Program-made: the position numbers and the translations under genes
In this document: positions 1 through 8,305 of the stretch, piece after piece
How the letters are laid out: each line of letters opens with the position of its first letter
How positions within the stretch are numbered: the stretch's first letter is position 1
Source: JAXGXJ01 sp963816155
GTDB taxonomy: Bacteria; Actinomycetota; Thermoleophilia; RBG-16-64-13
Reading direction: 5' to 3'
NCBI GenBank assembly: GCA_963816155.1
Contig: CAWFJE010000005.1
Coordinates: 62,001-126,000 of the forward strand
DNA length: 64,000 nt
The notes under the pieces: model-generated
Seen by the model: the letters and a program-made list of their open reading frames with translations, nothing else
The model's database searches: none
What the model was told of the DNA's origin: nothing

Positions 1-2
1 GA

Positions 3-164
3 GCACCCGTTTCCCTCATCCTGATCGGGGCCGGCACGGTGGGGCTCGGGGCCTCCGCGTTGGTTCCTATCTGCATCGCCGTCGTCGTCTCCTATCTGAC
101 CCTGTCGCTGGTGCGTACCTACATCGTGCGCCAACGAAAGTTCGAGATGCAGCAGATCGACTGA
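3..164 (+). CDS. C-terminal fragment of a membrane protein
   Basis: An open frame enters from the left edge and stops with TGA at 162-164, giving 53 residues of an incomplete protein. The fragment has a Gly/Ala-rich hydrophobic stretch, a second hydrophobic stretch (LVPICIAVVVSYLTLSL) and a basic, polar tail ending KFEMQQID. This is the look of the last transmembrane helix and cytoplasmic tail of an integral membrane protein. A transporter or ClC-type channel is possible, but nothing visible is diagnostic. Confidence 0.5.
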   Translation, partial: APVSLILIGAGTVGLGASALVPICIAVVVSYLTLSLVRTYIVRQRKFEMQQID

Positions 165-443
165 CGGGGCAGCCGTCACGCCGGAGTTCTTCTCGGAAGC
201 CAGTTCTTGCTCCCTCGGTCGCAACCTGCTCCCAGGCGCCAAGATCGGCCAAAGGTCCCAGTTTGCAGCGCAACGCCGTCGGTCCGATAGGGCTACAATC
301 CTTTGAGCGGCATAAGCCCCAGACCGTGAGAGTCTCATTTGCCTCGAATCGAGCCGGGCTGGGCATACGAAAGACTTCGGAACTTGCCGGTTCGTGCCGA
401 TAGATACATGTGCATCGTCATCAGCGGAGCAGGAACGAGGTCC
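165..443. other. Intergenic region, nothing recognised
   Basis: Spacer of about 280 bases between the membrane-protein fragment and the NlpC/P60 gene. A TACAAT hexamer at 294-299 could be a -10 element, but no convincing -35 lies upstream. The open frames here are short and biased in composition, and no RNA gene is recognisable. Confidence 0.4.
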
Positions 444-1712
444 ATGCCTCCTCGCGTAGGTCATAGAGGACGCCGCCAGCGCCGTCGCCGGACCGCCACA
501 GAACGGCCGAGCTTCGGTCGGGCCGCGATTCTTGTGTTGGCCGTTCTGGCAGTGGCGATCACGCTCCCACTGCTCCTCTCCCCCAGCGTCGCCATGGCGC
601 AACCCATCGCGGGCGGTGCTGCGACAACGGCGCCGACGACCGCCCCGCCGACCACCTCGACCACCACGCCACTCACCCTGGGTGACGACGCCCAGCGTCA
701 GGTCGACGACCTCAAGACCCAGGCTGCCACGGTGCAGGCCCAGGTCGAGGACCTCGACAACGCCCTCGAGCTGAGCAGCGAGAAGTACAACCAACTCAGC
801 ATCCAACTCGACCGCACCAATATCCGCCTCAACCAGCTCCGCCGCGACCAAGCCCTTGCTCAGGCCGAATACGACCGCCATGTGGAGACGCTCGAAGAAC
901 GCATCCGCGCAGTCTACAAATCGGGAGGGCGGGACCAACTCCTCCCCATGCTGTTCCTGGCTGACGGGGTCGAGGATCTCTACAACCGTCTCATGCTGAT
1001 CTCCCAGCTCGCCGACCAGGATGCCATGCTGCTCGGTGACCTCGAGGATAGTCGGTCGGCCCTGGCCGCGGTCTTGGCCCAGATCGATACGAAGAAACGG
1101 GAAGAGCTCTCCCTCCGCCGGCGGATGGCCGAGGAGAAGGAGTTGATCGGGAACCAGCTCGCCCGGCGCGAGAAGGCGCTGGCCGGCATAAGCACGGAGA
1201 TCCAGGGTGTCATCGAGCAGGAGCGCAAGCGGCAGGCCGAAGAGGCGGAACAATTGCGCCAGGCTGTGCTGGCCAAGGCACAGGCCTACGGCAACTATAC
1301 GGGGCCACTTCCGCTCAACGGCGACCCGGTGGTCAACCAGTTTCTCGAGACCGCCTTCACGTATCTGGGCGTTCCATATGTCTGGGGGGGCGACAGACCT
1401 TCCACAGGTATGGACTGCTCCGGTTTCACGCAGTTTGTGTACGCGCAGCACGGCATCTACCTCCCGCACTACTCCGGCTACCAGGCTCAGCTGGGTCTAC
1501 CGGTGAACCTCCCCGACATCCAGCCCGGCGACCTGCTGGCCTTCGGGCATCCCGTGCATCACGTGGGTATCTACATCGGCGAAGGCATGTTCGTCCACGC
1601 CCCGCGCACCGGTGATGTCATCAAGATCTCTCCTCTCGCCGAGCGCACCAACCTGGTCGACATCCGCCGCTTTCCGCTCCAGCCCCGTGCGGAAGCCCCG
1701 GCAGTCAGGTAA
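444..1712 (+). CDS. Secreted NlpC/P60 peptidoglycan hydrolase with coiled-coil N-terminus
   Basis: Predicted cell-wall endopeptidase of 422 residues. The ATG at 444 is chosen over an upstream in-frame ATG at 339 because GAGG sits just before it and a typical signal follows: Arg-rich n-region, hydrophobic core, then VAMAQP. A Thr/Pro-rich linker and a long charged coiled coil (about residues 75-290) precede the C-terminal NlpC/P60 domain. That domain shows the catalytic Cys in MDCSGF (near residue 325) and His in HHVGIYIG (near residue 372). The layout matches RipA/PcsB-like hydrolases, where the coiled coil is thought to hold the enzyme inactive until activated at the division site. The family call is secure; the substrate bond (normally gamma-D-Glu to diamino acid) is inferred from the family. 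Confidence 0.9.
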   Translation: MPPRVGHRGRRQRRRRTATERPSFGRAAILVLAVLAVAITLPLLLSPSVAMAQPIAGGAATTAPTTAPPTTSTTTPLTLGDDAQRQVDDLKTQAATVQAQVEDLDNALELSSEKYNQLSIQLDRTNIRLNQLRRDQALAQAEYDRHVETLEERIRAVYKSGGRDQLLPMLFLADGVEDLYNRLMLISQLADQDAMLLGDLEDSRSALAAVLAQIDTKKREELSLRRRMAEEKELIGNQLARREKALAGISTEIQGVIEQERKRQAEEAEQLRQAVLAKAQAYGNYTGPLPLNGDPVVNQFLETAFTYLGVPYVWGGDRPSTGMDCSGFTQFVYAQHGIYLPHYSGYQAQLGLPVNLPDIQPGDLLAFGHPVHHVGIYIGEGMFVHAPRTGDVIKISPLAERTNLVDIRRFPLQPRAEAPAVR

Positions 1713-1721
1713 CATGGAGGC

Positions 1722-2135
1722 ATGAGTAGCACCATCCTCATGGTCATCATGATCTGCGTGGGGTTGGCCATCGGCATCGTCGGCATGGTCATCGTGGGCC
1801 GGCGAGCGTACAGGCTGTCCAAGACCATGCAGCAGATGGACCGCAACCGCATCCAGGACGTCTCCCGCCGCATCCAGGAACTCACTCCCCGGATCGAGCA
1901 GACGGCGGCCAAGCAGCGTGATCTCGCCGAGAAGATGAAGGAACTCGAGATCGCCAACAAACGGTTGACCTACCTGCGCGAGCAGTTCGACGCGGCTACC
2001 GGCCGTCACTTCAAGGCCGGGCCTGACCGTCCGGGCAAACCCGCCCCGATGGTGGTGACCACCCGCCTCCGTAGGGACCTGAGCTCGCTCGATCTCTCCA
2101 CCGGCACTGCCACAAACGAGCGCAGCCACCCGTAA
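1722..2135 (+). CDS. Small membrane-anchored coiled-coil protein
   Basis: Protein of 137 residues starting only 9 bases after the hydrolase gene, so probably co-transcribed. Residues 1-30 form one hydrophobic membrane anchor (MVIMICVGLAIGIVGMVIVG). The middle is a charged helical region rich in Gln, Arg, Lys and Glu, likely a coiled coil. The C-terminus is basic and probably disordered. The GGAGG before the ATG is very close (1-base spacing). No enzyme motif is visible. Next to a coiled-coil NlpC/P60 protein, an envelope or division accessory role is possible but unproven. Confidence 0.65.
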   Translation: MSSTILMVIMICVGLAIGIVGMVIVGRRAYRLSKTMQQMDRNRIQDVSRRIQELTPRIEQTAAKQRDLAEKMKELEIANKRLTYLREQFDAATGRHFKAGPDRPGKPAPMVVTTRLRRDLSSLDLSTGTATNERSHP

Positions 2136-2148
2136 AGGCGGCTGCGCT
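2119..2148 (+). terminator. Intrinsic-type hairpin at end of the NlpC/P60 unit
   Basis: Perfect 9-bp inverted repeat (AGCGCAGCC, then GGCTGCGCT) that overlaps the stop codon of the preceding small gene. It is followed by TCTTCC rather than a long T-run. It lies between convergent genes, so it may act as a weak terminator. Confidence 0.55.
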
Positions 2149-2218
2149 TCTTCCGCATACCTATGTTCGGCGCGGCGCGCGGCACCTATCGGTGCGCGCC
2201 ACCGCTGAGGCCGGGATA

Positions 2219-2443
2219 CTAGACGGCTACGACCTCGGTGATCTCGGGGATCTCTTCTTTCAGGACCCGCTCGACACCCATACGCAGGGTCATCTGCGAC
2301 ATGGGGCAGCTACCACAGGCACCGGTTAGCCTGACTTTGACGATCATCGCCTCTTCGTCCACGTCGACCAACTCGACGTTGCCCCCATCGGCTTGCAGGG
2401 CGGGGCGGATAAGGTCGAGAGCTTCCTCAACGCGCTCTTTCAC
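2219..2443 (-). CDS. NifU C-terminal-domain (Nfu-type) iron-sulfur scaffold
   Basis: A 74-residue protein with the whole NifU C-terminal fold and its cluster-binding CXXC motif in GACGSCPMS. Nfu-type proteins hold a transient [4Fe-4S] cluster and pass it to apo-enzymes. The frame can be extended upstream, but the GTG at 2443 is the better start: GGAGG lies 5 bases before it and the length then equals a stand-alone Nfu domain. It stands alone, convergent with the preceding genes. The many Fe-S proteins in the window make a cluster-delivery role sensible. Confidence 0.88.
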   Translation of the reverse strand: MKERVEEALDLIRPALQADGGNVELVDVDEEAMIVKVRLTGACGSCPMSQMTLRMGVERVLKEEIPEITEVVAV

Positions 2444-2640
2444 GTGTTCCTCCGTCTCGATAGTGCGGCCGTCTCGGCCAGGGCCGATACTCTTGCCTCT
2501 CGGTGTTCCCCGAAGCGGCTGCTCGTACACCCGTGGTCGCCGTCGGGCCGCGCGTCATTGTGCGCCGACAGTTTCTCACAAGCGAGCGGCGGCGCCCATG
2601 GGCGCCGCCGCGTCAAGTCGGTCCGCTCTTCCAGGTCGCG

Positions 2641-3822
2641 CTACATCTTGATGATGGTCGCCACTCCCTGGCCGCCGCCGATGCACATGGTGGCCAGTCC
2701 GTAGGTGCCACCCTCCTGCTTCAGCGCGTAGATGAGGGTGGTGAGGATGCGGGCGCCGGACGCACCGATGGGATGACCGATGGCGATGGCGCCGCCACGC
2801 AGGTTGACCTTCGACATGTCAAGACCCAGTTCTTGAGCCACCGCGCCGGCCTGGGCTGCGAAGGCCTCGTTCGACTCGATGACGTCCATCTGGTCGATGC
2901 TCATGCCCGCTTTCTCCATGACCTTGAGCGTGGCGTGATACGGGCCCATGCCCATGTACTTGGGATCAAGGGCGGCTGTCGAGTAGGCGACGATGGTAGC
3001 CAGAGGCGTGAGTCCCCTCTTCTCGGCCCATTCGGCTGAGGCGACCACGAAGGCGGCCCCGGCGTCGTTGATGCCGGAGGCGTTACCGGCGGTCACAGTG
3101 CCGTCAGGCTTGAAGGCCGGCCGGAGCTTGCCCAGACCCTCGAGGGTCGTCTCGGCACGGACGTGCTCGTCGGTGTCGAAGAGGATCGGGTCGCCCTTCC
3201 TCTGGGGGATGGGCACAGGCACGATCTCGTCTTTGAACTTGCCCTCAGCGATGGCCGCGCCGGCCTTGCGCTGGCTGTCGTAGCCTATCTGGTCCTGCAC
3301 TTCACGGGTGATGCCGTATTTCTCAGCCACGTTCTCGGCCGTGATGCCCATGTGAATGTCGTTCATGGCGCACTGCAGCCCGTCCTTGATCATCTCGTCG
3401 ACCAAGACGCCGTCGCCCATACGATAGCCCTGACGGGCGCGGGGGACGAGGTAGGGAGCGGCGCTCATGTTCTCCATGCCGCCGGCGACGACCACCTCGG
3501 CATCGCCGCTCTTGATCATCTGGGCGGCCACGTGCACGGACTTCATGCCCGAGCCGCAGACGATGTTGAGCGTCCAAGCCGGGACGTCCTCGGATATGCC
3601 GGCTTCGATGGAGGCCTTGCGGGCCGGGTTCTGGCCCAGGCCGGCCTGCAAGACGTTGCCCATGATCACTTCTTGCACGTCAGCGATCTCGATACCCGCG
3701 CGCTTCACGGCTTCGGCGATGGCGATGCCGCCCAGCTTGTAGGCGGGGACGTCCGAGAGGGCGCCCAGGTAGCGACCAACGGGGGTCCGGGCAGCGCTAA
3801 GGATTACTACGTCACGAGACAA
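2641..3822 (-). CDS. Acetyl-CoA C-acetyltransferase (thiolase)
   Basis: Thiolase of 393 residues, the normal length for the biosynthetic/degradative family. It condenses two acetyl-CoA to acetoacetyl-CoA, or runs in reverse. Visible motifs are the acyl-accepting Cys in NIVCGSGMKSV (about residue 89), the His in AIGHPIGASGAR and the second catalytic Cys in CIGGGQG near the C-terminus. The start is a TTG at 3822 with AAAGGAG upstream. The gene stands alone with no beta-oxidation or butyrate neighbours, so its pathway cannot be read from context; acetoacetyl-CoA synthesis from Wood-Ljungdahl acetyl-CoA is a reasonable guess. Confidence 0.95.
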   Translation of the reverse strand: MSRDVVILSAARTPVGRYLGALSDVPAYKLGGIAIAEAVKRAGIEIADVQEVIMGNVLQAGLGQNPARKASIEAGISEDVPAWTLNIVCGSGMKSVHVAAQMIKSGDAEVVVAGGMENMSAAPYLVPRARQGYRMGDGVLVDEMIKDGLQCAMNDIHMGITAENVAEKYGITREVQDQIGYDSQRKAGAAIAEGKFKDEIVPVPIPQRKGDPILFDTDEHVRAETTLEGLGKLRPAFKPDGTVTAGNASGINDAGAAFVVASAEWAEKRGLTPLATIVAYSTAALDPKYMGMGPYHATLKVMEKAGMSIDQMDVIESNEAFAAQAGAVAQELGLDMSKVNLRGGAIAIGHPIGASGARILTTLIYALKQEGGTYGLATMCIGGGQGVATIIKM

Positions 3823-4055
3823 GGGGTTCTCCTTTCTTCAGGAACGTTCGGCCGCGAGGATGATCCCCCAGCATCTTGGGCGGCCTGCGACGATCCGGGA
3901 TGAAAATGTCCGCGGGAAAAGATACCACTCCGCGCGGCCTTGCTCGTGACGCGCCTCCCCCGCGGCGCGCGGGCGAGGCGTCGGGCCCGGGTGACGGCGC
4001 GCCGCCGTGGCGATCGCGCGACCGCGGCCACGCCGCCGCCGCGCCATGCCGCCGG
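3823..4055. other. Intergenic region, nothing recognised
   Basis: A 233-base GC-rich spacer between the thiolase start and the next - strand gene. It should hold the thiolase promoter, but no clear -35/-10 pair is visible, and the open frames across it are compositional artefacts. Confidence 0.4.
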
Positions 4056-4328
4056 CTACTCCAGCTTTTCGGGATGTGCCCCCGGCCAGGGACGCGGTCC
4101 GGCCAGGTTGCGGGAGATCTCGATGCCGTTCTCCTCCAGCAGAGCCACGATATCCGGGGCCATGGGCCAATACTCCTGCTCGCGCTCGCTACCTCGTCCG
4201 CCCTCGGAAGAGACGAAGTGGGTAGTGATGCGGAGTTCGCCGTCCACGTCGTCCGCGAGGACCTGATAGCCCTGATCAAGCCAATCGAGGAGTCTCGTCT
4301 GGAGCTCTTCTACGAGCGACTGGTCCAT
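4056..4328 (-). CDS. Uncharacterised acidic 90-residue protein
   Basis: Begins with ATG after an excellent AAGGAGG Shine-Dalgarno sequence, so it is probably a real gene. The 90 residues are acidic and soluble, with a predicted helical start (MDQSLVEELQTRLLDWLDQG) and a Pro-rich tail. There is no signal peptide, Cys pair or known motif. Its neighbours, thiolase and a Tag-like glycosylase, give no functional clue. Confidence 0.7.
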   Translation of the reverse strand: MDQSLVEELQTRLLDWLDQGYQVLADDVDGELRITTHFVSSEGGRGSEREQEYWPMAPDIVALLEENGIEISRNLAGPRPWPGAHPEKLE

Positions 4329-4519
4329 GGGATCCTCCTTCGTCGCGCGATCGATACGCTCGTTGCCACCCTGGAGGTCTGCTTCATGGTCTACTTATAT
4401 TCTATTCCTTCTGGACCCCGGTCTGCTTGTGCCTTGCGGGCACTCGCGCCGCGGCGGGCCGGACGACCCGCCGCGTACGGACACTCCGGCGGGGGCCCGG
4501 TCGCGCCACATGGACGAGT

Positions 4520-4975
4520 TCACGCCGCGGCGGTCTCCCGGGGGCGCCAGCCGGCGCTGAACAGGAAGAAGAGGGCCGAGGTCCGTCCCAGGTGGGTGAA
4601 GTCCTGACTCAGTCGCTCCGCCGCGGCGTCGAGGTCGACCGTCGCCCCCGACTCTGTCAGATAGCCATGGAACGACTTGTGTTCTTTGACGCACAGCGTG
4701 AAGGCCGTGGCGTTCCTGATGACCGCCTCGATCTTGCGGCGATTGCGGATGACGGAGGGATCGCCCAGGAGCCTGGTCACGTCGTCCTCGACCATCTTCT
4801 TGACCTTGGCCGGATCGAAGCCGTGGAAGGCGGTGGTCAGTTCGGGCCAACGCGACTCCACCACTTTGGGGCCCAACCCGGCCGAGAACACCGCTCGCGA
4901 GAGCAGATTGAAGTACTCCTTGTCCGAACGCGGGTACTCGCCAGCCCGCTGCATCCAGGGTTGCTTCTCGAACAT
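4520..4975 (-). CDS. Tag-like DNA-3-methyladenine glycosylase I
   Basis: A 151-residue protein related to 3-methyladenine DNA glycosylase I, which removes alkylated adenine from DNA. The diagnostic part is LLGDPSVIRNRRKIEAVIRNA, matching the conserved Tag helix (family pattern IIRNRxKIEAxIxNA). The preceding FSAGLGPKVVESRWPEL is also Tag-like. The ATG at 4975 is chosen for its GGAGG 5 bases upstream; the open frame upstream of it is low-complexity. The zinc-binding Cys/His residues of E. coli Tag are not apparent and the protein is shorter than the usual 185-190 residues, so it belongs to a divergent branch and activity is inferred. Confidence 0.75.
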   Translation of the reverse strand: MFEKQPWMQRAGEYPRSDKEYFNLLSRAVFSAGLGPKVVESRWPELTTAFHGFDPAKVKKMVEDDVTRLLGDPSVIRNRRKIEAVIRNATAFTLCVKEHKSFHGYLTESGATVDLDAAAERLSQDFTHLGRTSALFFLFSAGWRPRETAAA

Positions 4976-5094
4976 GTTGGCCTCCGTTCCATCGTCGCCG
5001 AGTGATCCGGCCTTGCCGAGTGCTCCGGCAGTTCCGGGCGACCAGGCGATGCCGTGTGACCAGGTGATGGTAGGAGGCGGCGGGGCGCGGGTCT

Positions 5095-5772
5095 CTACGA
5101 CCGAGGTTGAATCTTGGCGGTGGTCCACTCCTCGGCCAAGGCGACGCGGTCGCTCAGGTCGAGTTCGCGCAGTCGGTGATCGGGAGTGAGTTCCACGATG
5201 CGGTCGGCCAGGCTCAGGGCTTCCGTGAGATCGTGAGTGACGAGCACGACCGTGACCGCCCCTTCTTTGATCATGCCCTGCAGTATGGACATCAGCGACC
5301 CCTTGAGCGCCGCGTCCATGTTGCTGAAGGGCTCGTCGAGCAGAAGGATGCGCGGTTCGATGGCGAACGCTCGGGCGATGGCCACCCGCTGCGCCATACC
5401 CCCGCTGAGTTCCTCAGGATGGTAGCCCTCGAACCCCTTGAGTCCCACCCTCTCCAGCCAGCTCGCGGCCTCCTCGCGGGCCTGAGCTTTGCCCACGCCC
5501 TGGGCGCGCAGAGCCACGGCCACATTGTCGAGTGCCGTGCGCCAGGGCAACAGACGGGGCTCCTGGAACACGTAGGCGAGAGTGCCCTCCGCCACCGTCA
5601 CGCGGCCCTCATCGGGAGAGACGATACCCGTCAAGAGCTTGAGGATGGTGGTCTTCCCCACCCCGGAGGGACCCACGATGCCCACGATCTCCCCGGGCGC
5701 GATACGCAGGTCGAAGCCCTCGAGCACCACGAGATCGTCGAAACGCTTCGTCACCCGCTCGAAGGCGATCAT
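5095..5772 (-). CDS. ABC transporter ATP-binding protein (nitrate/sulfonate/taurine type)
   Basis: Cytoplasmic ATPase of 225 residues that powers the importer formed with the two adjacent genes. Walker A GPSGVGKTT (about residue 34), Q-loop in YVFQEPRLLPW, signature LSGGMAQR, Walker B ILLLDEPFSNMD and the switch His in VTHDLTEA are all intact. The RLLPWRTALDNV stretch is typical of the SsuB/TauC/NrtD group. Its ATG overlaps the permease stop codon (ATGA at 5769-5772), indicating translational coupling. Confidence 0.93.
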   Translation of the reverse strand: MIAFERVTKRFDDLVVLEGFDLRIAPGEIVGIVGPSGVGKTTILKLLTGIVSPDEGRVTVAEGTLAYVFQEPRLLPWRTALDNVAVALRAQGVGKAQAREEAASWLERVGLKGFEGYHPEELSGGMAQRVAIARAFAIEPRILLLDEPFSNMDAALKGSLMSILQGMIKEGAVTVVLVTHDLTEALSLADRIVELTPDHRLRELDLSDRVALAEEWTTAKIQPRS

Positions 5773-6596
5773 CTGCCCACGCCCTTGCGCCAGCGCATCG
5801 TCCGCCGTCTGAGAGGACGCAGGACCCCGAACTCGAGCACGGCCATGAGCGCCAGAAGGACCACGATCCAGGCAAAGAGAAGAGGCGTCTCCAGATAGCT
5901 CATGGCCCGAGAGAAGGCATAGCCGATGCCGTTCATGGCCCCCAATAGTTCGGCCAGCACCACGGCGCGCACGGCTACGCCCGCCGCCAGAGTGAGGCCC
6001 GCCATGACGGGAGAGGCGATCCCGGGCAGATAGATCTGCGCCAGCATCAGTCGCCATGAGAACTCGTAGACGCGCCCCACCTCCACCAGGCGCCGGTCGA
6101 TGGCCAGAACACCGGCCACCGTGTTCACGAACACCAGCGGCACCACGATGACCGCCACCACGAAGATAACGGTGGCATCGCCGAGGCCAAACCACAGCAG
6201 CGCCAGCACGGCGATGATGACGGCGGGGATGGTCATACCCACCCAGCGGATGGGCTCCAAGAAAGCACGCAGGCGCGGCTCCAGACCGGCGAGCACGCCC
6301 AGCACGAAACCGGTGGCCGCGCCGACGGCCAGGCCGATTACCAGCCGCTTGATCGTGATGAGTAGTTGCAGCCACAGTTCGCCGCCCCAGGCCAGTCGAC
6401 CCAGCGCGACGGCCGTATCGGCCGGGGAGGCCATGATGGCGGGGCTGACGGTCATGGAGAGCAGTTGCCAGACCACGAGGATAGCGACCACGCCCAGGGC
6501 GCCGAAGAGGATCTGGCCGCGCTTGTAGGCCCGGTCGCCGCCGGCGGACGTGCGCGCCTCCTCGCCTGCCGCCTTACGGGGCGTAGTAGAAGCCAT
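5769..6596 (-). CDS. ABC transporter permease (SsuC/TauC type)
   Basis: Integral membrane subunit of 275 residues with about six hydrophobic segments, beginning at ILFGALGVVAILVVWQLL. It has a BPD-type cytoplasmic loop near ELLGAMNGIGYAFSRA, where the EAA-like motif contacts the ATPase. The start at 6596 (MASTTPRK) is chosen because it overlaps the end of the substrate-binding gene by 23 bases; a longer frame upstream lies wholly inside that gene. Substrate is not evident; relatives carry sulfonates, nitrate, bicarbonate or thiamine precursors. Confidence 0.9.
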   Translation of the reverse strand: MASTTPRKAAGEEARTSAGGDRAYKRGQILFGALGVVAILVVWQLLSMTVSPAIMASPADTAVALGRLAWGGELWLQLLITIKRLVIGLAVGAATGFVLGVLAGLEPRLRAFLEPIRWVGMTIPAVIIAVLALLWFGLGDATVIFVVAVIVVPLVFVNTVAGVLAIDRRLVEVGRVYEFSWRLMLAQIYLPGIASPVMAGLTLAAGVAVRAVVLAELLGAMNGIGYAFSRAMSYLETPLLFAWIVVLLALMAVLEFGVLRPLRRRTMRWRKGVGR

Positions 6597-7704
6597 CGTC
6601 GGGGAGCCTGCCTCCGATGACCTCCGGAGAGAGCTCCGATAGGGCCTGGAAGAACGCTTCCAGGCTGGGACGGGCCTCGCCGGCCGGGACAAACTTCCAG
6701 GTGATGTTCTTGAGCGACTCGGTCATGGGGCCGGCCTTGAGTCCCAACTCAGGCAGTTCGGTCTCCACCAGCTTGCCCGCTTCTTCAGGGTTGGCGATCA
6801 TCCACTCGACGGCTTTGGCGTACTCATCCATGAAGGCGGCGACGACCTCCGGCTTGTCCAGAACGCCGGCGGTGGCCACCGTACCGGCGATGGGAGTCAG
6901 CGCGGCCTCCCCGGTATTGCCGGTGGCCTTGGCCCAGGCTTCGTCGAAGGCGAACGCCCGCAAGAACGGCTCCCCTGAGGCCTGGCTCTGCAGGATGACG
7001 GAGGTGGTGAGGGCCTCGCTGAGCACGGCGTTATCCGCCTGTCCGGACAGCAACAGTTGGGCCGCCTGGGTGGGATCGGCCGCGTAGCGGAGGTCGAAGT
7101 CGGCGACCGGGTCGAGCCCTTCTTTCGTGGCGATGTACTGGAACATCACGTCGGGCACGCTGCCTTTGAACGACACCACCAGAGACTGCCCCTTGATGTC
7201 GGAGAAGCTCTTCACGGTGGGGTCCTTGGTCACCAGATAGGTGATGTTCCACACGGAGATATCGAGCGCCTTGAGGACCAAGCCTTTGTTGTAGAAGATG
7301 GCCGAGCTGTTGGAGGGGATGGTGACGAAGTCGCCCTGCCCCCCGGCCACCATGGCCCGCAACTGGTCGGCGTTCTGCCAGACGACCACCTCGGTCTCCT
7401 CTGCCACCCCGGCCAAGCGATCGTTGATGGCCATGTAGGCCATGGGGATGGCCATGGGTCCGGGAGGCGCCACCAGCGTCAGCTTGTCCAGCTTGGCCGC
7501 CGGCCCGGAGGTCGGCGGCGCTGTGGACGACGGAGCGGCCGTGGTAGCGGGCGCCGAGGTCGCGGTGTCGCTGCTCGCGGTTGTGTCCGAGGGGACGGTG
7601 ACCGTGCTGGACGTAGTATCGCCGTCCGAACCGCAGGCGGCGGCCCAGACCACGACCAACACCAGCGCGAGCAAGAGCGCTATACGAGACACACGCGTGG
7701 TCAT
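6574..7704 (-). CDS. ABC transporter substrate-binding lipoprotein (NMT1/SsuA-like)
   Basis: A 376-residue exported solute-binding protein. The N-terminus is a lipoprotein signal with lipobox WAAAC, followed by a Ser/Thr/Ala-rich tether (about residues 24-66). The mature part starts at LDKLTLVAPPGPMAIPMAYM and contains a type-2 periplasmic-binding fold of the NMT1/THI5/SsuA group. First gene of the importer proper; it lies 16 bases after the small TM1266-like gene and is probably co-transcribed with it. The ligand is unknown. Confidence 0.9.
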   Translation of the reverse strand: MTTRVSRIALLLALVLVVVWAAACGSDGDTTSSTVTVPSDTTASSDTATSAPATTAAPSSTAPPTSGPAAKLDKLTLVAPPGPMAIPMAYMAINDRLAGVAEETEVVVWQNADQLRAMVAGGQGDFVTIPSNSSAIFYNKGLVLKALDISVWNITYLVTKDPTVKSFSDIKGQSLVVSFKGSVPDVMFQYIATKEGLDPVADFDLRYAADPTQAAQLLLSGQADNAVLSEALTTSVILQSQASGEPFLRAFAFDEAWAKATGNTGEAALTPIAGTVATAGVLDKPEVVAAFMDEYAKAVEWMIANPEEAGKLVETELPELGLKAGPMTESLKNITWKFVPAGEARPSLEAFFQALSELSPEVIGGRLPDDGFYYAP

Positions 7705-7720
7705 ACTGTTCGTTCTCCTG

Positions 7721-7969
7721 TCAGTCGACGAAGTCCATCCTCTGCAGCCCGATGCCTTTCAATCCTTCCAGTTCCTTGTAGAAAGCCTCGGCGTCTTCTC
7801 CGATCACGTCTACCAGCACCACGCCGCTGGGAGAGCAGCTAGTAGAATCGGCGTCATGAATGCCCAGTCTGGTGCGGATGCTGCACCCATATGTGGTGAG
7901 GCAGGCTTGGACGGCCGGCACGTTCTCGGTGCGCTGCGAGATGTGGATGCCGAAGATGGTGTGTTTCAT
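7721..7969 (-). CDS. Small ferredoxin-fold protein resembling the TM1266/NikR-C hydrogenase-system regulator
   Basis: An 82-residue protein of beta-alpha-beta pattern with GIHISQRTENVPAVQACLT, then YGCSIRTRLGIH, then SGVVLVDVIGEDAEAFYKEL. This resembles the small family annotated as iron-only hydrogenase system regulator (TM1266) and the NikR C-terminal/ACT fold. It starts at an ATG after a run of G. It is the promoter-proximal gene of the ABC importer operon, which diverges from the hydrogenase island. Similarity was judged by eye, so the family assignment is moderate. There is no DNA-binding domain; a ligand-sensing or adaptor role is inferred. Confidence 0.6.
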   Translation of the reverse strand: MKHTIFGIHISQRTENVPAVQACLTTYGCSIRTRLGIHDADSTSCSPSGVVLVDVIGEDAEAFYKELEGLKGIGLQRMDFVD

Positions 7970-8305
7970 GTCGTCCCCCTTTTCGTCTGTGAGTGCTCGG
8001 CGCGAGACGGAAAGCCGCGCCCGCGCGTTTCAGTGTAGCAACGGCGGCCCCTCTCGCAAGAGAGCATCCCCACACGTGGCGCATGTCTAACACGCCCGGC
8101 CGAACACCACGCCACGAGATGTGCGTGATAAGTAGATATCGCTCAGTGATTCCTCCCTACCTTTCCAGTGATGCGGCTCATCTTGTCTACCGAGACAGCG
8201 CGTTGACAGAGAGCTGTGAAAACGGTAAATTGTGAACCACAAAACGCCGTTCTCCATGTAACGTTGCAACTGAGCCGAGTACAAGAGGGGTGGTCGGTCA
8301 CTGGC
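7970..8305. other. Divergent control region between the importer operon and the hydrogenase island
   Basis: A spacer of about 335 bases between two divergent units. It holds the + strand promoter and Rex-like half-sites annotated separately, and must also hold the - strand promoter, which I could not place with confidence. Open frames here are short and without ribosome binding sites. Confidence 0.5.
8203..8242 (+). promoter_or_regulatory. Sigma-70 promoter with overlapping Rex-like operator
   Basis: A perfect -35 TTGACA (8203-8208), a 17-base spacer and TAAATT as -10 (8226-8231). TTGTG-AAC-CACAA at 8230-8242 is a 13-base palindrome overlapping the -10. Its TGTGAAC matches the half-site of actinobacterial Rex operators. 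A second TGTGAA half-site (8215-8220) lies in the spacer. Since the first downstream gene encodes Rex, NADH-controlled autoregulation of the island is the natural inference. Confidence 0.7.

Noticed and set aside
2444..2530. N-terminal extension of the Nfu-type protein
   Set aside because: The extra residues are Arg/Gly-rich with no homology; GTG 2443 has a well-spaced GGAGG.
7970..8305. Cobalamin or other riboswitch before the hydrogenase island
   Set aside because: No conserved riboswitch core could be recognised; the region is explained by promoter and Rex-like sites.
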